64,000 bases of DNA, from the NCBI GenBank assembly GCA_033297205.1, contig MU859083.1:124001-188000 (forward strand). Direction: 5' to 3'. The position numbers were made by a program, and so were the translations under genes. Origin of the DNA: Pseudoneurospora amorphoporcata. Taxonomy: Eukaryota > Ascomycota > Sordariomycetes > Sordariales > Sordariaceae. A model generated the notes under the pieces. It had not been told where the DNA came from. It ran no database searches and saw only the letters and a program-made list of their open reading frames with translations. The first letter of the stretch is position 1. Each line of letters begins with the position of its first letter. Shown piece by piece: positions 1-12,365 of this stretch.

Positions 1-9
1 ATTTCTTAG

Positions 10-3000
10 TTTGGCCGCTTCAAAGACGTTGTTGAAGACTGCTGCGGATACTGCCCGGTTCCCCAGACCGATGAAGAGAAAGATATCGCCGAAGAGGAGG
101 CTAAGATCTACGTCTCTGGCAGAATTTCCTTCATCAAGGACGACCCCGGAAGACAGCAGATTGGCTCCTTCAACCCTTTGACCGATGATGACTGGACGGA
201 AATGGCCTATATCGGCAACACTGCCAGGCTCTGCCAGGCCATTGTCGATGAGGACGTTGAGCACGTCCAAGACTGGCTTTCTCAGGAGGGCGCCGATCCC
301 AACACCAGGGACCACACTGGCAGGACTCCCCTTCATCTTGCTGTCCTGTCCTCTTCGCCGGAAGTGGTTCGTGCTCTCATCGAGGCTGGTGCCCGCCTTA
401 CTGCGCGTCTCGCGGACGGCAGAACCGCACTCCACCTCGCCGCTTCTCGCGGTGATCTGGAGATTATCAAGATCCTCATGAACAAGAGCAACACCAACGA
501 GGAAGAGTTTGAGGAGCTGGAAGATCAACGTCGCAAGGCCAGGGCTGCACTTCGGGAGCAAAAGACGGAGAAGATGGATGTCGACCAAGAAAATGAGGAC
601 GACTCGGAAGACATCGAAATGATCGAAGCGGACGACGCCGAGTCTGATGCCGCTGGCGACAAGATGAGCATTGCGACAGGCTCATTTGTCAAGGTCGACA
701 AGACTCCCGAAACGCCAGCTCCTGATGGCACCCTCCCAGCCGAAGATGAGGAAGGCCCTGACTTCTACGACGTGAATCAAGTTGCGTGGGATATTCCGTG
801 CTCGGCATTGCACTTTGCCATTCTAGAGGGACACGATGAGGTTGTCAAGCTTCTGTGTCAAGAGTATGGAGCCGATGTCTTGCTGCCCGTCAAGTTTCTT
901 CAGGACAAAAACAAGGCCCTCCTGACACTGGTTCTCGTCATGGCCCTTCCCATCGAAAAGGCAAAGTCCATGGCGCAGACGCTTCTCAGCCTTGGTGCTA
1001 CGGTCGCCCAGGCGGACATGAACAGTTGCACTGTGTTCAACCGCTACGTGGAGCGGAATGCCAGGACGCTCCTGGACCTGGCCTATGAGCTTGACAAGGC
1101 AGGCTACAAGACCGCAATTAACCACGTCTTGTGCAATCAATGGGCCCAAAGCGATACACCATTGCTAACCGCAATCAAGGAAGGCAACCTGGGTATGGTT
1201 GTGAAGCTCCTTGACACGGGCGCTGTGCCGGAGATCGACTTTGAGACCTGGCTCAAGAGCGCCAGACAATCGGCCATGGAGAGCCGTCTCAGCGACTTTG
1301 AGAGCAACAAGAAATTGTTCCAACAAAATCTTGATCGCCCCTTGATTGCTGCCTTACAGTCCAAGGAGCCTAGCATTGCGCTTGAACTTCTGGAACGGGG
1401 GTGCGATCCGAATACCCTCCATCCCGACTCAGCACGGGCTTTGGAGTACACTTGCAGGTTTCGATGGAAGGGAATAACTGCCCTTGACATGGTGCGGTCG
1501 CAGTTAAGGGCCCTTCGAAAATACAAAGGAGAAAATACAAAACTCGAGGAGCCCCAGAAGCGCCTAGGACTGGACACTTATCTTGAGCGATTCAAGGAAG
1601 GTACCTACCAACACTGGGCGGTATCCGGCGCAGTCAAGGTTGCGAAATGGGGAGAGAAGAGGGAGTGGAAGGAGTACGAAAAAGGTCTCGAATGTCTTGC
1701 CAGAACGGAGGGTATTCCTGAGAAGGAGCAGGCAATCCGGGACGCGATTGCGACGCTGGAGAAGATCGAGCAGAGCATCATCTCCAAGAGCGGCAAGACA
1801 TTCAAGGAGCTCTATCCAGACCGCAAGGAGGACGGTAATGATGACACCAGCAGCAGTCACAATGAGTATTATGGTTTTCATCATAACAGAGACGCCTCCA
1901 AGAAGGAGCCGTATCACTATGACTTCGTTTTCACCGGTGTTCCAGATATGACTGAGACAAAGCAGGCTGCCTATATGGAGCTTTTTGAGGCCGTATGGAA
2001 TGGTGATCTCGACAAGGTTAAGAAGTTCACCTTGACTTCTTGGGACGACGCCAAGCAGCAGCCGCCGCTTAAGATTGCCGTCGAGGGTCATAACGGACAC
2101 AATCCCTTCACTCTGGCGTTGCACCGTGGTCACTACGATCTCGCCAAGGTGGTGCTGGAGATTGCCCAGGCGCAATACTCGCCTCCGGAGAAGACCAAGA
2201 CCCGTTACACGATGAACAAGAGTGGCGAGGTCGACGACGAAGAAGAAGACGGTGATGATGACGACAGTTGCTCGGACGACTCTGGACCCAGAATCGTGGG
2301 CGAGACTGTCGATGATCAGTTCACTATTGACACCATCGGCCAGGTGTCCATGCAGGTAAAGAGTCACGTCTTACCAGTGCAACTGCTCAAGGGCAGGACG
2401 GCCACCAGCAGTTGGTGGAGCGGCAGATGGGGCAACGGCCAGGTTCTTGTCAACGGCGAGGACACGTGGGATCCGCTGATGCATGCCGTCGAAACCAACG
2501 ACTTGAAGCTCCTGAAGTTCGTGCTCGATATGGGCGAGCACTTTGGATCCCTGCAGCTTGACCCGGCCACAGAGCCTCCCAAGTTCTTCTCGGTGCCGGA
2601 TGCTGTCTTTGGCCACGCTATTGACAAGGGACGCATCGAGATCATGGCTGAGCTGATTAGACGTACTGGTGCGGGCTTGCCGTTGGAGCACCTGGTGGAA
2701 GGATCTGGTATCGAGCTTAAGGAGCAGCCGCGGTACTACCAGGGCTTGTCGGTGTATGGAAAGAAGAGAAAGGATTGGGCAAATGTCGGCCGGGAAGTGG
2801 CTGAGCAGCCTCGCGACGAGAATTCCACAACGTCGCCTTTGCTGAGAGCTGCAGAAGATCGCTGCATTGAGAGTATTCAGTGGTTCCTGAGCGATGCTCC
2901 GTTGAGACATTACCTCGAATTCGCCAAGTCCAAGGCTGCTCAGGAAGACCCGAGAATGCAGCACTTGGGACGGGCTCCCGGGGGTTTGGAGGGTGCGATT

Positions 3001-4458
3001 GCTAGATGGCTTGATGACCAAGGTAAGTTCCCCGTTGCTAGAAACAATATCGAGAAAGAAGCTAACAAGCATACAGGCGAGTTGATCATCCACGCCGTCA
3101 TTACCAGATCGGGCGGAGTTGACGTTAGTGATCTGGTCTCGTATCTCATCAAGGCTTGCCCTGGTGCCTTGGAGGCCAAGTCGCACGACAACGTGACGCC
3201 GCTGATGCAGGCCATTTACATGGGTCGTATCGAACTCGTTAAGCTCTTGCTGGAAGCCGGTGCAGACCCGAACGTCAAGACTAGCACGTGGAACAATATC
3301 CTGCACGCGGCATTACTCCACACACCACCGGCTGACAAGCTCAAGGAACTACTAAGCCTCTTTGACCGCGAGGCCATCATCCGCATGATCGCTGAGCGTT
3401 CCAGCCTGGCCAGTGATGGCCGCACCCCACTCCACCAATGGCTCAACTCCATCGGAGGGAACGACGACCCTGACAAGTCCACCGCCGTCTTTAACCTTCT
3501 CGTTGAGATGTCGTCTGAGGCGGTGACCACGGCGCTCAACTTGCTCAACGCTTCCGGCGACACCCCTCTGCACGACATGGTCAAATCAAACCACCAGAGC
3601 TCCAAGCTGATCCGAGCCGTGCTGGACTTCCAACCCAGCCTGCTCTTCCGTGAGAACGCCGTGGGCCGGACCCCCGTCGAAGTGGTTCATGACGAGCTGA
3701 TTTCCAGCCGGGTGACGACGGAGGACGGGCATCAGAGGTACTACCGGTCATACGGGAATGGCAAGGATGGCTATTGCTACTTGCTGGCAGAGAAGCCGAA
3801 GGCGTTCCTCGCCCACGTGAAATCTGAGCAAGAAAAGTGGAGCCGCGAGCACTGGCATCATAACAACGACCACAACACGCGAATGTGGGCTTTGTGCCAG
3901 GAGTATCTGGCCAAACTATGCAGCACTCCTCCGCCATCTCGTTCGGCTTCACCTCCCACCGAAGGCGAAACACAAGCGCATGCCCGGGACCAGTCCCCTC
4001 CTAAACGCCGCAAGCTCACGACGGAAACCGAAGGCCGTCTCAATGCGCACATCATTGCCACCAACAAGCTGAAAGAGAAGCGCACGCTCGTGTCCCTCCC
4101 CGAAGCCAACGATGTAGCCAAGCGTCTGGGCGAAATGAAGATGGGATCCAAGTACACGTACCGGCTTGCCCCCGAAGAGAAGGAAAAGGAGGATGAAGAT
4201 GATGTGAAGCGGTTTGCGGATGACGAGACCCCCTTCACTTCCAAGCCTGACCGTCGCACATGGGGTGACGGTGTCGGGTTTGGCAGGCGGAGAAGGGGAC
4301 AGGGAGAGAAGCAGAGGCCGAGGAAGCGTTATTATGCACAGGGCAATTTGGCTTGGAAGGATGTGAGGAAGAGTGATGAGCCGAAGGAGGAAACGGAGGA
4401 GTGGTGCCAGTGCAAGTATTGCAACGAATATCATACGATGGCGGGGGACAAATACTGA
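10..4458 (+). CDS. large ankyrin-repeat protein, 5' end outside the window
   Basis: The frame is open from base 10, directly after an intron-like acceptor (cttag at 5-9), so this is an internal exon and the true start lies to the left; no convincing ATG start is visible. Ankyrin units are clear near 300-480 (GRTPLHLAV, GRTALHLAA), 800-880 (SALHFAILEGHDEVVKLL), 1150-1220, and 3190-3310 (TPLMQAIYMGRIELVKLLLE). Acidic stretches lie at 560-660 and 2230-2290. The C-terminus is basic (RRRRGQGEKQRPRKR) and ends with a small Cys/His cluster (CQCKYCNEYH). A 54-nt GT-AG intron is predicted at 3023-3076 (GTAAGT, GCTAAC, ACAG); it has no stop and is a multiple of three, so the frame reads through it. Ankyrin arrays bind other proteins; no specific role can be read from the sequence. 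Ankyrin identity is sure, function unknown. Confidence 0.85.
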   Translation, partial: FGRFKDVVEDCCGYCPVPQTDEEKDIAEEEAKIYVSGRISFIKDDPGRQQIGSFNPLTDDDWTEMAYIGNTARLCQAIVDEDVEHVQDWLSQEGADPNTRDHTGRTPLHLAVLSSSPEVVRALIEAGARLTARLADGRTALHLAASRGDLEIIKILMNKSNTNEEEFEELEDQRRKARAALREQKTEKMDVDQENEDDSEDIEMIEADDAESDAAGDKMSIATGSFVKVDKTPETPAPDGTLPAEDEEGPDFYDVNQVAWDIPCSALHFAILEGHDEVVKLLCQEYGADVLLPVKFLQDKNKALLTLVLVMALPIEKAKSMAQTLLSLGATVAQADMNSCTVFNRYVERNARTLLDLAYELDKAGYKTAINHVLCNQWAQSDTPLLTAIKEGNLGMVVKLLDTGAVPEIDFETWLKSARQSAMESRLSDFESNKKLFQQNLDRPLIAALQSKEPSIALELLERGCDPNTLHPDSARALEYTCRFRWKGITALDMVRSQLRALRKYKGENTKLEEPQKRLGLDTYLERFKEGTYQHWAVSGAVKVAKWGEKREWKEYEKGLECLARTEGIPEKEQAIRDAIATLEKIEQSIISKSGKTFKELYPDRKEDGNDDTSSSHNEYYGFHHNRDASKKEPYHYDFVFTGVPDMTETKQAAYMELFEAVWNGDLDKVKKFTLTSWDDAKQQPPLKIAVEGHNGHNPFTLALHRGHYDLAKVVLEIAQAQYSPPEKTKTRYTMNKSGEVDDEEEDGDDDDSCSDDSGPRIVGETVDDQFTIDTIGQVSMQVKSHVLPVQLLKGRTATSSWWSGRWGNGQVLVNGEDTWDPLMHAVETNDLKLLKFVLDMGEHFGSLQLDPATEPPKFFSVPDAVFGHAIDKGRIEIMAELIRRTGAGLPLEHLVEGSGIELKEQPRYYQGLSVYGKKRKDWANVGREVAEQPRDENSTTSPLLRAAEDRCIESIQWFLSDAPLRHYLEFAKSKAAQEDPRMQHLGRAPGGLEGAIARWLDDQGKFPVARNNIEKEANKHTGELIIHAVITRSGGVDVSDLVSYLIKACPGALEAKSHDNVTPLMQAIYMGRIELVKLLLEAGADPNVKTSTWNNILHAALLHTPPADKLKELLSLFDREAIIRMIAERSSLASDGRTPLHQWLNSIGGNDDPDKSTAVFNLLVEMSSEAVTTALNLLNASGDTPLHDMVKSNHQSSKLIRAVLDFQPSLLFRENAVGRTPVEVVHDELISSRVTTEDGHQRYYRSYGNGKDGYCYLLAEKPKAFLAHVKSEQEKWSREHWHHNNDHNTRMWALCQEYLAKLCSTPPPSRSASPPTEGETQAHARDQSPPKRRKLTTETEGRLNAHIIATNKLKEKRTLVSLPEANDVAKRLGEMKMGSKYTYRLAPEEKEKEDEDDVKRFADDETPFTSKPDRRTWGDGVGFGRRRRGQGEKQRPRKRYYAQGNLAWKDVRKSDEPKEETEEWCQCKYCNEYHTMAGDKY

Positions 4459-5719
4459 GGCGCTTCTAGCCTAGATGAGGTGGGAAGCGTACTTGTGGGA
4501 ATGTGATTGAGAGTAGAATGATGTTTGTGATGTGGGTGATTTGGGTGCTTTCTGTCTGGGTTTCTTTTGATGATTTACTGTAGTCTGTCAGGTAGATTTA
4601 TGAGTTATAGTTATAGATTTAGGCTCGTTTTAGCCATGTTCAATGATACCACCCTTCTCAAGTGATGGCTTCACTGGTACGGTACTGACTGCAATGTTGA
4701 CCTCTAACGCACCTTTTACTACCACTTGATAGTCCAAAAAAAATCAAGAGATGCTTGTCTGACACATTTGCGGAGACCATCAGCATCAGGTCGGGTGCTT
4801 CACCAATGTTGATTAAAGGGGTACACGAGCAGCTTCGTTGGAAGTGCTTTGGAAGTCGCAACATTGGAAGGCGATGATGGCTTGATGTCGGCGAGGAATC
4901 ATAGACCCAGACCATGTTGTTCGATGCCATCTTCACAAACAGCCGGGATCCTTGAAATGACTTTGACACTGATGGTTGTCCCAGCAACAAAGCAGATTGT
5001 TTTGATCACCATTCCCATCCTGGAAAAAAGGTTCGAGAAAGAGAAAGAGAAAAAAAGGGTTCATGCAAGACACTATTTACCCTGGCAGTGGAGCGCCAAG
5101 AAAGTCCAAACAGTGGAGCCCTAGGATCACTGGTCAATGCCCACCAATGCCACGCGGCGGATCCCTTAATAGTCTGATTGGCCAATTAGAGGAAAGGAAT
5201 CAGCGTGTAAGGTGGCCTCAACTTGGTTACTTATCGTTTCGTTTCGTAAACAGTTGACGGGACATGTCTCTTGTTCCTGATGATGGCTATGGAGTAGCGA
5301 AAGTGTCAACGAGAAAAGTGCTTGTTCGTTGGTTTGATTTGATTGCTGCCCCTCTCTTTATGTTTTGGAATTTGAACTTCTTTGTTGAAGATCATCCCGT
5401 CCCGCCCGCCGAGCTACAGTACAAGGCTGCAGCTGAGAGTCGGGAGCTTTCCATTTGTTACCTAATTTCCACCGATCCCCTTTGCTGGTGACGCGCAAGC
5501 TACCTACCTTAGTTATCATCTTTCAGGAACCAACAACGACTGAGCAAGGGAAGACGAACCCCTCCTCCATCAACCACGTGGAACCTTTGGAACATTCCCT
5601 CGTTCCCTAGGGGGCATTGTGCATACTTGGCCATATTCAGATTGCCGTCGCCAATTCCCCCGAGCCCCGTCCGCCCATAGAGGCACCATCTTCAACAAAC
5701 CCGCCGACGACGATCCAAG
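4459..5719. other. intergenic, 3' flank of ankyrin gene and ERV46 promoter
   Basis: No supported gene. Short ORFs on both strands have no family features or coding bias. A TACCTACCTTAG motif lies at 5501-5512, about 200 bases upstream of the ERV46 start. Confidence 0.5.
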
Positions 5720-7339
5720 ATGGCCGGGAAATCGAGATTCACCAGGCTCGACGCGTTCACAAAAACAGTCGAAGATGCGAGGATCAGGACAACATCTGGA
5801 GGCATCGTCACCATCGTCTCCCTGCTTGTTGTTCTGTTCCTCTCCTGGGGAGAATGGAGAGACTACAGGAAGGTGGTAATACACCCCGAGTTGGTGGTTG
5901 ATAAAGGACGAGGTGCGCATATACAGACAAGACAGACAGCAAGGCCAAAAGCTGACCATGGCGGACAACAGGCGAACGAATGGAGATCCATCTCAACATC
6001 ACCTTCCCCAAGGTACCCTGCGAGCTCTTGACCCTCGACGTAATGGATGTCTCGGGCGAGCAACAACACGGCGTCCAGCACGGCGTCAAGAAGATTAGAC
6101 TAAGGCCTCAGAGCGAAGGAGGAGGAGAGATTGACGCAAAGGTTATTGCTCTGTACGTTTTTGCCCCTTCCCTTCCTCCCATCCCCCCCATAATAATCAC
6201 CACAACCACTAACAACCTCCCCCCAAATCAACAGCCACGCAGCCGACGAATCCGCCACCCACCTCGACCCCTCCTACTGCGGTCCCTGCTACGGCGCCCC
6301 GGCCCCATACAACGCCAAAAAACCCGGCTGCTGCTCCACCTGCGAAGAGATCCGCGAAGCCTACGCCCAAGCCTCGTGGGCCTTTGGCGACGGCTCCACC
6401 ATGGAACAATGCCAGCGGGAGCACTACACGGAACGGCTCGCCGAGCAGCGACACGAAGGGTGTCGCATCGAAGGCGGCCTGCGCGTCAACAAGGTGATTG
6501 GCAACTTCCACATTGCGCCCGGCCGGTCTTTCAGCAACGGGAACATGCACGTGCACGACCTCGCGCAGTGGTGGAACTCGCCTGTTCCGGGCGGGCATTC
6601 GTTCAGCCACATGATTCACTCGTTGAGATTCGGCCCGCAGTTACCTGATGAGCTGGTGAAAAAGTTGGGTGGAAACGGGAAGAAGAATACCCTGTGGACG
6701 AACCACCACGTCAACCCCCTGGACAACACCAAGCAAGAGACCGACGACCCCAACTACAACTTTATGTACTTTGTCAAGATCGTGCCGACCAGCTACTTGC
6801 CGCTTGGGTGGGAGAAGAAAAAACAGGCGGCGGCGGCGGCGGCGCGGAATAAGGCCGGTTGGGAGCGGGAACAGGATCACAGTCTTGTTGGACTGGGCGC
6901 GTTCGGACAAGGAGGCGATGGAAGCATGGAGACGCATCAGTACTCGGTTACCAGCCATAAGCGCAGCTTGGCGGGAGGGGATGATGCGAAGGAGGGACAT
7001 GGGGAGAGACTGCATAGTAGGGGGGGGATTCCGGGTGTTTTCTTTTCTTACGTAAGTTTTCTTTTTTTCTTTTTTTTCCTTTTTTTCCTTTTGCCTTTTT
7101 TTCTCAGGGAGGGAGAAGTGAAAAGTGAAAAGTGATGATGATGCTAATAGTGTGACGATACATAGGACATCTCCCCAATGAAGGTGGTCAACCGCGAAGA
7201 ACGCGCCAAATCCTTTGTGGGTTTTCTGGCTGGTCTTTGCGCCGTCGTGGGTGGTACCTTGACTGTTGCGGCGGCGGTGGATAGGGGGTTGTTTGAGGGC
7301 ACCGTGAGGTTGAAGAAGTTGAGGAGTAAGGACAATTAG
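5720..7339 (+). CDS. erv46: ER-Golgi cargo receptor ERV46 (ERGIC3 family)
   Basis: Four exons: 5720-5912, 5972-6152, 6235-7051 and 7166-7339. Introns are 59, 82 and 114 nt, all GT-AG, and the product is 454 aa. ERV46 forms a complex with ERV41 in COPII vesicles and acts as a cargo receptor in the early secretory pathway. The N-terminus (FTRLDAFTKTVEDARIRTTS) is followed by a membrane segment at about residues 29-43. The large luminal region has the family's cysteine pattern (CGPCYGA, then GCCSTCEE) and ends in GIPGVFFSYDISPM. A second membrane segment near the C-terminus (GFLAGLCAVVGGTLTVAAAV) precedes a short cytosolic RLKKL tail. An Ala run (about 6660-6850 region, KKKQAAAAAARNK) is a local low-complexity insertion. 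Splice choices restore the conserved sequence exactly, so the model is well supported. Confidence 0.93.
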
Positions 7340-7489
7340 ACTCTTTTTGATCAGAAAAGACGTACGGGAGGCAGGTATAGAACTGATCTGATCGATGGTG
7401 TGTGTTAACAGAGTGGGAGTTCCATGCGAATATTTCTTTTTTGAGGTTTACTACAGTTCTACAGGTTACTGAATCAACTAGGTACATAC

Positions 7490-7585
7490 AGTCAGTCAGT
7501 CAGCCAGTCAGTCAGTCAGTCAGTCAGCCAGTCAGTCAGTCAGTCAGTCAGTCAGTCCAAGTCCAAGTCCAACGTCCAAGTCCAA
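7490..7585. repeat. (CAGT)n microsatellite followed by (GTCCAA)n
   Basis: About 66 bases of CAGT units, interrupted twice by CAGC, pass directly into about five GTCCAA/CGTCCAA units. It lies 150 bases downstream of the ERV46 stop. Confidence 0.95.
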
Positions 7586-8159
7586 TGTCAAAGCCAATAG
7601 CGAGCGAGCAAACTGGCAATGCAATGGTTCACGACGACGGATGCTGTGTTCCTTCCATGCATGGAGATAGACAGATAGATGGTGGACTTCTTCGTGGTCT
7701 TGATACGGACCACACAGCAACCCCACTCGATCCATCCAGCACCGGAAGCCTAGCCCAAGGTAGGTACCTCCATGGTATCCGAGTCGTCCATCGCTGAAGA
7801 CGAGTCGAGTATTCCGAGCAGGCAGTTTGGGCAGTTTGAGCAGTTTGAAAAATAACCCCCTTGAAAAAAACCAAAAATCCAGGACTTCAGAGTTCAGACG
7901 AACCCAGGCCTTTGCAAACCCCCAAACCCCGGCTTCCCTATGGGGGCCCCGAGTCCCGTCCCGGACGGTCTACGGCCTACGCTGCGGCTGCGCTGCGCTG
8001 AAGCGGCCGATTGTGGATCCCCGGTGGTCGGGGCCGGGTGGGGCCGGATGGGGTCCAGAATGATCGGCCCATGGGAGTTTTTTGTGGTACCGTAGTGGTC
8101 GGTAAGGTAAGTAGCTGAGGAACAGAATAGAATGGAATAGAATACTTTTATTGGAGAAG

Positions 8160-8233
8160 CGCCGGAGGATGCGGTCTGGTCTGGTCCGGAGGATGCGGTC
8201 CGGTCTGGTCTGGTGCGGTCTGGTCCGGAACGG
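8160..8233. repeat. GC-rich imperfect tandem repeat
   Basis: Units built from GGTCTGGTCCGGAGGATGC recur at least twice, with shorter TCTGG/TCCGG half-units between them. The repeat is in a non-coding stretch. Confidence 0.8.
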
Positions 8234-11200
8234 GACGGGATCACTCGGGGCTTAGGACGGGAACTTGTAGGTTAATGTAAGCTTAGCCCCGGGTGTTGAC
8301 CTTACTTACATACCTTGGCTTTGGGTCGGTATTATTTGTTTGTTTGTTGTTTTTGTTTTGGCAAGTCGGCAGGTGCCTCATCAGTCGCATTGTACAAATC
8401 TGGCCCGGAATCCGGGGCAGCGAAAAAGTGTTGCAACTGCAGGAGTAAAGACTTGTAGTTCATGGTGTGCAGCAGTGCTGAGTGAAAAACGTCCCGTCAC
8501 TCCGTCCCAGGCACCTCCATTCCAAACAGGGCTGTGCAAAGACAAGCTCAGCAAAGTGGAAGAAAAGAAACAATTCGCCACCATGACCTGATGGTGTTGG
8601 TTGACTTGGGGGGACGGGAAGTTTGGTGTGGGTGATATTTGGCCCGGAGAGCCCTCTTAAAAAAGAAGCTCGGTGCGGTGGTGTTGGCCAAAAAATGCCA
8701 CTACTGACTGACTGAAATGGTGAACATGGCAAATCATGACGAGGGTTTCTGATTTCGGTAGGTGACTACCTATGGAAGGTGTTCCTTTGCGGCCAAGTCG
8801 ATTGTTACTGTTGGCGACTTTGCCTTTTGTAGGTACAGTATGTATGCAGAAGAATTAGTTTGATCCTAGGTATCTGTTTATGATTTGGGCAGTGATGGAA
8901 ATCGTGATTCGAGATATACATGGCAACCTGCAAACTGCCAAAAATCCTGCAACAGCTGGCTGCTGGTCATCGAGGGAGGGTATGCTCGGGAAGGACTCGG
9001 AGACTTTTAGGTACTAGTCTTTGAGAGATCTCGGTCTAGATTTCGAGCTGAGATTTATAAAAGGATCGGGGAATCGGTCGTTGTTGCAACGGTGATGGTG
9101 TGGTCTAGACTTAGACACAAAAGTCCCTTCTTCCAGTTTGTTCACCTTGTCGTATTGATGACAGCAGAGATGTGTTAATACGGAAGTGATGAAGGGATAA
9201 CAATATGCGACCGCGGTGATGAACTCTAGAGGAATTGTCGTATTATAGACAAATAATCATATCGGCGAGAGAAAAAGAGAAGAAAAAAAAAAAACAAGAA
9301 AATGAAAAGGAAGAGAAAAACGGATATCCAAAAAGGGTTTAGCGCACATAGACAAATAAAGTGTCGACAAGGCAGTTCATCTCGTTTCACAAAATGACAC
9401 TGCAGTGCGCATGCGATGCAGCGAATGATGCAGGCCCCGCTGGAGACATTACAAGCAGTAGCACACTGCGGGCTTCCTTCCGTTCGTTCGTTATACGGAA
9501 ATCGTGGAGAACCCCTGTCATGTTGAACTGTTGCTGTCCGTGTTGATGTTGTCATTCCCTTGCGTCTGTTCTTTTCTTTCTTTCGTCTTCGCCGCCCGTG
9601 TTGTTATTCTTTGATGTCTGGTGGCGTCAACGGTAAAACCCGTGGTTGCTTGCCCCTCTCGGTGGCTGTTCTACAGGCGGAAGCGGAAGCGGAAGCGGCA
9701 GCGGCTGGCCAAGGTGTGCTTGTATTGACCACGACAGCGTCGGCGTCGGCGGCATTCTTGAGGGACGTTTAAGGATGATGATGATGATGAAATGGAAGCC
9801 AAGAAGTCATGAATCTTATCGAGAGTTGACGACCCGCCATTGGTGGGTGTTCATCTCTTTTTCCAAAAGGTGTGCTTCATCTCCCTACCGTGGCCTATCA
9901 TCCCAGGCCGGCTCATTAACCAAGATCCTCCAACCATATCCCATATTTACCGGTACGGGAAGGGGTCCCTCATCTCGTGTGCATGTCGTGACCCCATAGC
10001 TGCACACTGATGACGACTGGAAATTGGCTTGAAGGGTTCTATCCCTGTGCCATGTGCCACGAGGCAATGATGGAGGCAAAACAAACACATTGCATGTGTT
10101 ACCTCAAATTTTCCCACCGCAGTCGTCTTTTTCTTTTTCTTCTTGTCAAGTGTTGGTTGAAAGTTTAGTGGAGAGATTGATGGATCTTGGAAACCGATGA
10201 TCGTGTATCATCCCGAGCGGGACCGTCGTTAACGAGCGGTTGGCCCTGACTTGAGAGAGAAAAAAGAGATTTGGCGATCAGCGAACGCTAATAACCACAA
10301 GACTTTCTGGAAGGTTATCGTGTTTCGAGAAACCACTGGGCGGACTCTTTCTCTCTCGAGCTTCACTTCATGTTTTACCGTGGCCGTGACAAAAAAGCAT
10401 GGCAAATACCTACCTACCGAGGGAGACCGACTTGCTCATGCAGGAGAGATGGGCACCTGACCAGCAAAACAATTTCCCGGGGCGCCCCATAGGGGTTCTG
10501 TTCTCTTATATAAGCCGCAGGCAATGCCCCTGGTCGAGATGCCAGATGGCGAGTTATAGGAGAGATGGACCACATCTAGAGTTGCTTGGCACTATGCGAG
10601 AGAGGAGCATTTTGAGGTCATGTTGTACCGCTTGGGAGCCCAAAGAATATCCAATGGATTTGCTAGGCAGCACGGCATTGAATGCGATGCATCTTTGCTG
10701 CGTATATGCGTTTTTGTGCCATGAGGGCCGTTGTGCCGTTTTCGGTGTGGTCGGTACCTGACATGGTGGCTGACTTGTACACTATATTCTAGTGGATGAG
10801 GGAAAAGAGCAGAGGTTGTATAAAGGCAAAGAAAAGGGGGACCGGTGATGCCATTGCAGATCTTGGAGAGATGGGGTTTAATCCGGTGGATGTTGCAGGT
10901 TTCGAGATGCAGATGCTCGACGTTGCTTGGAGATCTTAGTGAGGTCCTTAAGGTCCTGGGAGGATATTGGATGAGGAAGACAAAGTTGAGAATGAGGCGG
11001 ACATGTCATGTAGAGAAAATTAATCTACCTGTCAGTTTATATGTACTAAACAGCAACAGGAAAGAAGCACATCACCATGACTTGCCTTGCACCGTTTCTT
11101 TCTTTCTTTCACTCAATGGGATGCTTCGTGAGCAGTCTTGCATGTGCTCTTTCCCACAATCTCGACCCCATCCACGAAGCTGTTCCTATTTCACCCTAGC

Positions 11201-12365
11201 GTTACTTCATTTTTGGAACACAATTACAGAGATCTTACCGTGAACAGCTTAGCCGCAATATTCGCCCGCCCACCTGGCCCACTTAATATCCCCGGATGAA
11301 CCACTCAACCAACGGCGAGGACGCTAGCGTGCTGAGGGTGTGCATCACAGTCGCTCAGTGGTTCCAGTGCTGTTAGTGGGTGAAAGCGCCGCAACTAGTC
11401 TCGTGGTGGCGGCCCGCTCGTGGCCTAACAGACCGTTTGCTCAGGGACCCGTTCGTCCCTTTCTCTCCACCACTTGGGATGACAGATGGTGCAAATGGAC
11501 TTTGAGATTCCCCAATTCCACTTTCTACTCGCCCATGTCCACCTCTCCTGTCTTGACCTTGGTCCCTCCTCCTTCTTCCGAATAGTGTCCCTGTCGTTGT
11601 CTTGTTTATTCTTTCATCCCTAGAGGTACCCTACCTACTACTTGCAACACTCGTCGAGGTCCCCTCTTCTCCTTCACCTGCTCCCCCATTCTTCACTATT
11701 ATACCTCCCTAGGTATCCATTCGCTTCCAGTCGACCATATCCTCGACAACATCCCCGTCCGAATTAAATTGTAGTCACTCGTTGTCGATCGCTGCGACTC
11801 TCTGTCCACCCGACTTCCCCATTAGACTCCTCCAGTCCACCACACCCCATGGCTCACTGCTAGGACTGATTCGCTGTCATCCCCGTCATCGTCGACCTAC
11901 CTCACCAAGCACGACAGCAAAGACACCAGCTACCCCGTGCCAGGCCGACCGCTCGCATGCGCCCTTCTCCAACATCGGAAAACCTGCTTTGACGCACACC
12001 ATCCGACACTCGCTTGCGACCCCTCCATTCTCCAAACACGACGATTCGACAAGATCGCCTTAGGGGGGAATAGGGATCCATAAGTCCCTGCATCTGCCAT
12101 ACTATCGAGATACCCACTGGCTCTTGTCCGACGACGCTCGTTGAACACCACGGTCTACTCACGCTCGCTATCTGTCTGTCGTTTGGATTCGACCTCTTCC
12201 TTGATGCGCCGTCGATAGTTCGGAACATACACTTTCGACTCTCGTTGCGACGTTGCGGCCTCTTGGCCGACTCGCCAGAACCTGACGTTTATACCCGGAT
12301 CCAACTCCGTCGACCTAGGAAACTTCCCGTCGGCGTTCTCGACTCCTCACGCGACAAACAAACCA

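Larger units (their letters stand above)
7340..12365. other. 5 kb gene-poor region, long leader of the SEL1 gene
   Basis: I see no supported protein gene. The first part holds simple repeats (7490-7585, 8160-8233) and low-complexity GGAAGC units near 9678-9706. A TATATAAG box stands at 10508-10515 with no recognised gene just downstream. From about 11400 to 12365 the + strand is CT-rich, as expected for the promoter and leader of the gene starting at 12366. Candidate ORFs (for example 10845-11243) lack family features. Confidence 0.5.
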
